Assembly: GCF_039542225.1 (NCBI RefSeq)
Contig: NZ_BAABHS010000027.1
Span: forward strand, 1-64,000
Reading direction: 5' to 3'
DNA: 64,000 bases
From: Yinghuangia aomiensis
Lineage (GTDB): Bacteria; Actinomycetota; Actinomycetes; Streptomycetales; Streptomycetaceae
Under the pieces are notes generated by a model. The model made no database searches. It was given only the letters and a program-made list of their open reading frames with translations, and was not told the origin of the DNA. The first letter of the stretch is position 1. Every line of letters starts with the position of its first letter. Shown piece by piece: positions 60,042-64,000 of the stretch. The translations under genes and the position numbers were made by a program.

Positions 60042-61970
60042 GTGGACGCAGTCGAAGCGGTTGCCACCGTGCGCGAGTTTATGGACCTGCTGCTGCGCGA
60101 AGCCGGGGCAGCCGACTTCGACGCGCCGGTCGCGGACGCGCGAGAGGCCGGTCTCGGTCCCGCTCTCCTCGAGGAGATCGAGGCCACGCGTGCGGCGGCA
60201 CTTCGCCTGCGCGACGTGCTCCTCGAACGCCGACGCCGCGAGGCCGAGTCCGCGGCGCTCAACGAAACCGCAGGCGACCTCGCGGCACTGCGCGATGTCG
60301 ACGCCGTTCTCCGGGCCATCGTGCACCGGGCACGCTCCCTGCTGGGCTCGGACACCGCCTATCTCTCGCTGCATGACGCGATCGCCGGCGACACGTACCT
60401 GCGGGTCACATCGGGCTCGGTGTCACCGCGCTTCCAACGGCTGCGCATGGCCGTGGGCGAAGGCATCGGAGGACTGGTCGCGGTACGAGGCGTGCCCTTC
60501 GTGACCGCGGACTACTTCGCGGACGACAGCTTCCGGCACACGCCGTCCCTGGACGCCGGGGTTCGCGACGAGGGTCTGGTGGCCATGCTCGCCGTGCCGC
60601 TGGTCGTCGGCGACACGGTGATCGGCGTCCTGTGGGCGTCCGACCGCCGGGCCCGGCGTTTCGGTCCGGCCGAGGTCGCTCTCCTCGCCTCGCTCGCCGC
60701 CCATGCGGCAGTGGCGTTGGACAACGCCCGTCTCCTCGCCGAGACACGGGCCGCGGTCGCGGATCTGGCCGCGGCGAATGCCCGGGAGCGTGCGCACACC
60801 GCGTCGGTGGAACGCGCTGCCGCCGCACACGACCGGCTCACGGAGCTGGTGCTCGCGGGGGCCGGGGTCGACGAGGTGGTGGCCGCTGTCGACGAGCTGG
60901 TCGACGGGGACGTGTCGCTGCTGCTGCACGAAATGCCGCACGACCCGCACCTGCGTCCTGATGCCGCCGAAAGCCCCCGAGGCGACGAACCGACAGAAGA
61001 CGACGGCGACTTCGCCCGTGCCCACCGGGAAGCCCTGACCACGGGACGGGCGACCCGCGCCGGCTCCGTCGAGGTGGCGCCGGTGGCGGCCGGGACCGAG
61101 AGGCTCGGCGTCTTGGTCCGGCGGGGCAGCAGTCGCGATGCGGACCTGGCACTTTCGGACACCCGGATCCTCGAGCGGGCGGCGATGATCGTCTCGTTGC
61201 TGCTCCTGTTCCGGCGTTCGATCGCCGAGACCGAGCACCGGCTGGCGGACGAACTCGTCCGGGAACTGCTCGGGGACAGCCCGCGCACCGACGAAGCGCT
61301 CGCGGAACGCGCCGCCCGGTTGGGGGCCGATCTGGCGCGGCCGCACGTCGCTGTCGTCGTGGACGCGCCGAGTGCGGACCGGAACCGGTTGGCGTCCGCC
61401 GCCGCCCATCTGGCGGCGACCGCCGAGGGGCTGGCCGGCGAGGTCGATGCACGCACCGTCCTGCTGCTGCCCGGAAGCAATCCGTCGGCGGCTGCCCGGC
61501 GTGCGGCAACCGACATAGGCGCGGCGTTGGGCCATCCCGCGACGGCGGGAGCGGCGGGTCCGGCCCTCGGCCGGAAGTCCTTGGCCGCGGCACACGCCGA
61601 AGCCGCCGGGTGCGCGACGGCCTTGGCCGCGCTGGGTCGCCGCGGCGAAGGCGCGGCCATGGGCGAACTCGGTTTCCTGGGAGTCCTCTTGGCGGACGCG
61701 AAGGACATCTCCGGATTCGTCCGCAGGACGCTGGGGCCGCTACTCGACTACGACCGCGTCCGAGGCTCGGAACTCACCCGGACGGCGTCGGCGTACTTCG
61801 ACACGGGACGCAGCCTGACCAAGACCCGGGACACCTTGCACGTGCACATCAACACGGTGACCCAACGCCTCGACCGTATTGCGTCGCTGCTCGGCGCGGA
61901 CTGGCGGGAGCCGCACCGGGAACTCCAGATCCGCCTGGCCCTGCACTTGCGCTCCCTGTTGCCGGCCTGA
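60042..61970 (+). CDS. GAF-domain regulator with C-terminal PucR/CdaR-type helix-turn-helix
   Basis: About 642 aa from GTG 60042 (DAVEAVATVREFMDLLL); GTG 60027 is also possible and no ribosome site decides. A short helical N-terminus leads to a GAF domain at about 90-235 (AIVHRARSLLGSDTAYLSLH, MAVGEGIGGLVAVRG), a middle region with a GGDEF-like CdaR segment, and the C-terminal HTH: YFDTGRSLTKTRDTLHVHIN then TVTQRLDRIASLLG. PucR-type proteins usually activate catabolic genes. Being divergent from the CoA-transferase pair with a 199-bp gap, it may control that unit. Confidence 0.87.
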   Translation: MDAVEAVATVREFMDLLLREAGAADFDAPVADAREAGLGPALLEEIEATRAAALRLRDVLLERRRREAESAALNETAGDLAALRDVDAVLRAIVHRARSLLGSDTAYLSLHDAIAGDTYLRVTSGSVSPRFQRLRMAVGEGIGGLVAVRGVPFVTADYFADDSFRHTPSLDAGVRDEGLVAMLAVPLVVGDTVIGVLWASDRRARRFGPAEVALLASLAAHAAVALDNARLLAETRAAVADLAAANARERAHTASVERAAAAHDRLTELVLAGAGVDEVVAAVDELVDGDVSLLLHEMPHDPHLRPDAAESPRGDEPTEDDGDFARAHREALTTGRATRAGSVEVAPVAAGTERLGVLVRRGSSRDADLALSDTRILERAAMIVSLLLLFRRSIAETEHRLADELVRELLGDSPRTDEALAERAARLGADLARPHVAVVVDAPSADRNRLASAAAHLAATAEGLAGEVDARTVLLLPGSNPSAAARRAATDIGAALGHPATAGAAGPALGRKSLAAAHAEAAGCATALAALGRRGEGAAMGELGFLGVLLADAKDISGFVRRTLGPLLDYDRVRGSELTRTASAYFDTGRSLTKTRDTLHVHINTVTQRLDRIASLLGADWREPHRELQIRLALHLRSLLPA

Positions 61971-62389
61971 CCTGCGGCGACGGCTGCCGCGGCCACATCG
62001 TCGCCGGACGGTCGCCGGCCCCGCACGACGCACCGGGCGAGCGGTGCGCGATGCGGCGGTGCGGGGCGGGCCTGTGTCACCTCCACTGCCGAGAGCCTGC
62101 TTCTCAGAAGCGCTATATGACGCTTCAAATTCCGGAAGGTACTCTCTCGATCCGCATCGCACCAGACCTTGTTACCGGCGAGTTCGCCACGGTATACATC
62201 TGGCGGCGCACAGCCTCCGGCGCTCCGTCACCAGCGGGACGGGCCGCCGAGCGACTACGAAGCTGTCCCGCCTTCCTGGGCGTCGTGGGGCTCCCCGGCG
62301 CTCCTCCCTCACCTGCTTCTCGCGGCCCACCTGTGCACGACACGCGTGCAACTACCGCACCCGTGACCTGTGTTGGAAGGGAATTCCGC
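61971..62389. promoter_or_regulatory. Intergenic region upstream of the secreted esterase
   Basis: 419 bp without a convincing gene, though the frame is open through the last part. It holds the leader and presumed promoter of the esterase, with GGAAGGG as ribosome site at its end. An ATG at 62117 opens a short in-frame extension with no family resemblance or ribosome site. Confidence 0.5.
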
Positions 62390-63286
62390 ATGTCTTCGTC
62401 CGCTTCGGCCCGCCGGATCCACCGGCGCCTGATGCGCTCCTCGCTCGCCGCCGCCCTGCTCGCGCTCGCCGTCCCGGTGCTGGTGGCACCCGGCTCCACG
62501 GCCTCCGCCGCGTCGGCCGTCAACCGCTACGTCGCCCTCGGCGACTCGTACGCCGCGGGGATCGGCATCCCCAACGACAAAGGCGCGCCTGCCGGTTGCG
62601 ACCGGTCCGACCACAATTACGCGACGTTGACCGGCCAGGCCCTCGCCGTCCCGCAGGTCGTCGACGTCACCTGCGGAGGCGCGACCACCGTCGAGATGAC
62701 CCAGCCGCAGACGGTCTCCGGCGGGACGAACCCGCCGCAGCTCGACGCCCTCACCGCCGACACCGACCTGGTGACGCTGCAGATCGGCGGCAACGACATC
62801 GGGTTCGGGAACATCCTCCAGAGCTGCATCGGCGCGAGCCTGACCAACCCGTTCGGCTCGCCTTGCCGCGACCAGTACACCGCCGGCGGCACCGACCAGC
62901 TCGCCCAGCGCATCGCCGCCACGGCACCGAAGATCGCGGCGGCCGTGCAGGCGATCCGCGAACGCGCCCCGCACGCCAAGGTGCTCGTCCTCGGCTACCC
63001 CGCGATCCTGCCCGACGCCGGCTGGGGATGCTGGCCGTCCGTGCCGATCGCCTTTGGCGACACCCCGTACCTGCGCGACAAGCAGAAGGCGCTCAACAGC
63101 ATGATCGCCCAGAACGCCAAGGCCCAAGGCGCCACCTACGTCGACGTCTACAAGCCCAGCATCGGCCACGACGCCTGCCAGGGGAACGGGCGCTGGGTCG
63201 AGGGCCTCAACCAGCAGACCCCGTTCCACCCCAACGCGACCGGCCACCAGGGGATGGCCGCCGCCATCAAGTCGTCGCTGTCCTGA
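62390..63286 (+). CDS. Secreted SGNH-family esterase/lipase
   Basis: A 298-aa precursor from ATG 62390. A signal peptide (RRIHRRLMRSSLAAALLALA then PVLVAPGSTASAASA) gives secretion. Blocks of the SGNH fold follow: Ser in VALGDSYAAGIG, Gly in DVTCGGATTVEM, Asn in LQIGGNDIGFGN, and His in PFHPNATGHQGM. Six Cys in the mature part suggest disulfides, as in Streptomyces secreted lipases. It hydrolyses acyl or acetyl esters outside the cell. It does not carry the LacI-type box. Confidence 0.92.
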   Translation: MSSSASARRIHRRLMRSSLAAALLALAVPVLVAPGSTASAASAVNRYVALGDSYAAGIGIPNDKGAPAGCDRSDHNYATLTGQALAVPQVVDVTCGGATTVEMTQPQTVSGGTNPPQLDALTADTDLVTLQIGGNDIGFGNILQSCIGASLTNPFGSPCRDQYTAGGTDQLAQRIAATAPKIAAAVQAIRERAPHAKVLVLGYPAILPDAGWGCWPSVPIAFGDTPYLRDKQKALNSMIAQNAKAQGATYVDVYKPSIGHDACQGNGRWVEGLNQQTPFHPNATGHQGMAAAIKSSLS

Positions 63287-63297
63287 CCCACCCGAGC

Positions 63298-63329
63298 CGG
63301 CGGCGGCCCGCCTCTCCGGGCCGCCGCCG
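63298..63329. terminator. Hairpin after the secreted esterase gene
   Basis: CGGCGGCGGCCC and GGGCCGCCGCCG (12 bp, perfect) with an 8-base loop, starting 12 bp after the stop codon. Confidence 0.7.
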
Positions 63330-63449
63330 CGCTACCCCGAGATCCGCCCGGCACCAGGCGTCAAGGCACGTGCCCGCGGTGGTTCGACGGCAATTCGGGG
63401 GTCATGCCTTGTGGGCGACCGGGGGCCGGAGATAGCGTGCGCGGCGAGA

Positions 63450-63461
63450 TAATACGCATTA
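63450..63461. promoter_or_regulatory. LacI-type operator (site 5 of 5)
   Basis: TAATACGCATTA, identical to the site at 24088-24099, 64 bp upstream of the SGNH hydrolase start. It lies about 27.6 kb from the nearest other copy. Confidence 0.65.
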
Positions 63462-63524
63462 GTTCCGACTCGCTTGGACGGCCGAAGCGATGGTTGGAGC
63501 GACACATCCCCGGAGGACTCAACC

Positions 63525-64000
63525 ATGATTCCCGAGCAGCTCAAACAGCGCATGCTGGCAGGGATGAACGCGCAGATGACGATGCGCGCCACGCAGTTCG
63601 AACAGCTGCCTCCGCCGCCGGGGCAGGTGGTGTTCTTCGGCGACAGCATCACCGAGGGCGGGCTGTGGCACGAGTGGTTCCCAGGCCTCCCGTTGGTGAA
63701 CCGGGGCATCGGCGGGAACACCGTCGACGACCTGATCGCGCGCGTGGACACGGCGATCGCCGATCCGGCGGCGGTCTTCGTGCTCGTCGGAACCAACGAC
63801 CTCGACACCAGCAGTGTCATGGAACTCGTGTTTCCCCGCGGCCCGCTGCTGACGGTGGACGAGATCGCGGCACGTATGCGCATCCTGGTCGCAGCCATTC
63901 GCGAACGCGCGCCGCAGGCACCCCTGTTCGTCCAGAGCGTGATGCCTCGCCAGGCGGAGCTGGCGGAGATGCTCGGGAAGCTCAACACCCACTATCGCCA
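63525..64000 (+). CDS. SGNH/GDSL hydrolase, cytoplasmic type (partial, cut by window end)
   Basis: The first 158 residues are present, from ATG 63525 (MIPEQLKQRMLAGMNAQMTM) behind CGGAGGA. There is no signal peptide. It has the GDSL block VVFFGDSITEGGLWHEWF, Gly in VNRGIGGNTVDDLIARV and Asn in FVLVGTNDLDTSSVM; the C-terminal His block lies outside the window. It is similar to GDSL_2 hydrolases that remove acetyl or other acyl groups from sugars. The LacI-type operator upstream ties it to the glycoside locus, perhaps deacylating imported oligosaccharides. Confidence 0.88.
   Translation, partial: MIPEQLKQRMLAGMNAQMTMRATQFEQLPPPPGQVVFFGDSITEGGLWHEWFPGLPLVNRGIGGNTVDDLIARVDTAIADPAAVFVLVGTNDLDTSSVMELVFPRGPLLTVDEIAARMRILVAAIRERAPQAPLFVQSVMPRQAELAEMLGKLNTHYR

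Overview
The window is high-GC DNA with short intergenic gaps, many ATGA/GTGA start-stop overlaps, an actinomycete-style FMN riboswitch, and LivHMG-type, DHA2, FadR-, TetR- and PucR-type families. It reads as the chromosome of a soil- or plant-associated actinomycete (Streptomyces-like or a relative; genus not resolvable here). No tRNA, rRNA, CRISPR array or phage module was seen.

Region 1 (1-5.1 kb) is damaged. It holds an open frame running off the left edge, an unrecognised 405-aa gene, an IS5-type element with clear ends, and remnants of a peptide/nickel ABC system: a tandem ATPase and a scrap of its binding protein. That scrap abuts the 3' half of a MATE efflux gene. Region 2 (5.1-10 kb) is a small lipid-type cluster: two divergent SDRs, an acyl-CoA dehydrogenase coupled to an APH-like kinase, and a TetR regulator. 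A GAGAAT-N3-ATTCTC-like palindrome recurs in its promoters.

Region 3 (10-37.7 kb) is a glycoside uptake and breakdown locus. One leftward operon encodes a lipoprotein binding protein, an MFS-LivF fusion, a LivH-LivM-LivG triple fusion, a GH43 and a DUF5060/DUF4038-like glycosidase. A divergent LacI regulator, three GH3s, two GH2s, a DHA2 exporter-like MFS and a second DUF5060-type glycosidase follow. None of these hydrolases shows an N-terminal signal peptide, so hydrolysis is probably intracellular after import. A 12-bp palindrome, TAATGCGCATTA (or its one-base variant), sits in front of five transcription units and is the likely LacI operator.

Region 4 (35.9-44.5 kb) holds a leftward operon of a split transketolase (two subunits), an FGGY kinase and the second apiosidase-like glycosidase. 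A SorC-type regulator is divergent, and ribB with an FMN riboswitch and a TIM-barrel sugar isomerase lie alongside. Isomerase, kinase, split transketolase and an apiosidase-like hydrolase match the parts list of the transketolase route for D-apiose, which is the favoured hypothesis for this locus.

Region 5 (44.5-60 kb) is a large acyl-CoA catabolic cluster: a long leftward operon (enoyl-CoA hydratases, a heteromeric-looking acyl-CoA dehydrogenase pair, further dehydrogenases, acyl-CoA ligase, CaiB-type CoA transferase, thiolase, SDRs), a FadR-type GntR regulator and a two-subunit 3-oxoacid CoA-transferase. A GGTCAGACC site occurs in front of two of its units. Region 6 (60-64 kb) has a GAF/PucR regulator, a secreted SGNH esterase and, cut by the window end, a second SGNH hydrolase preceded by a copy of the LacI-type palindrome.
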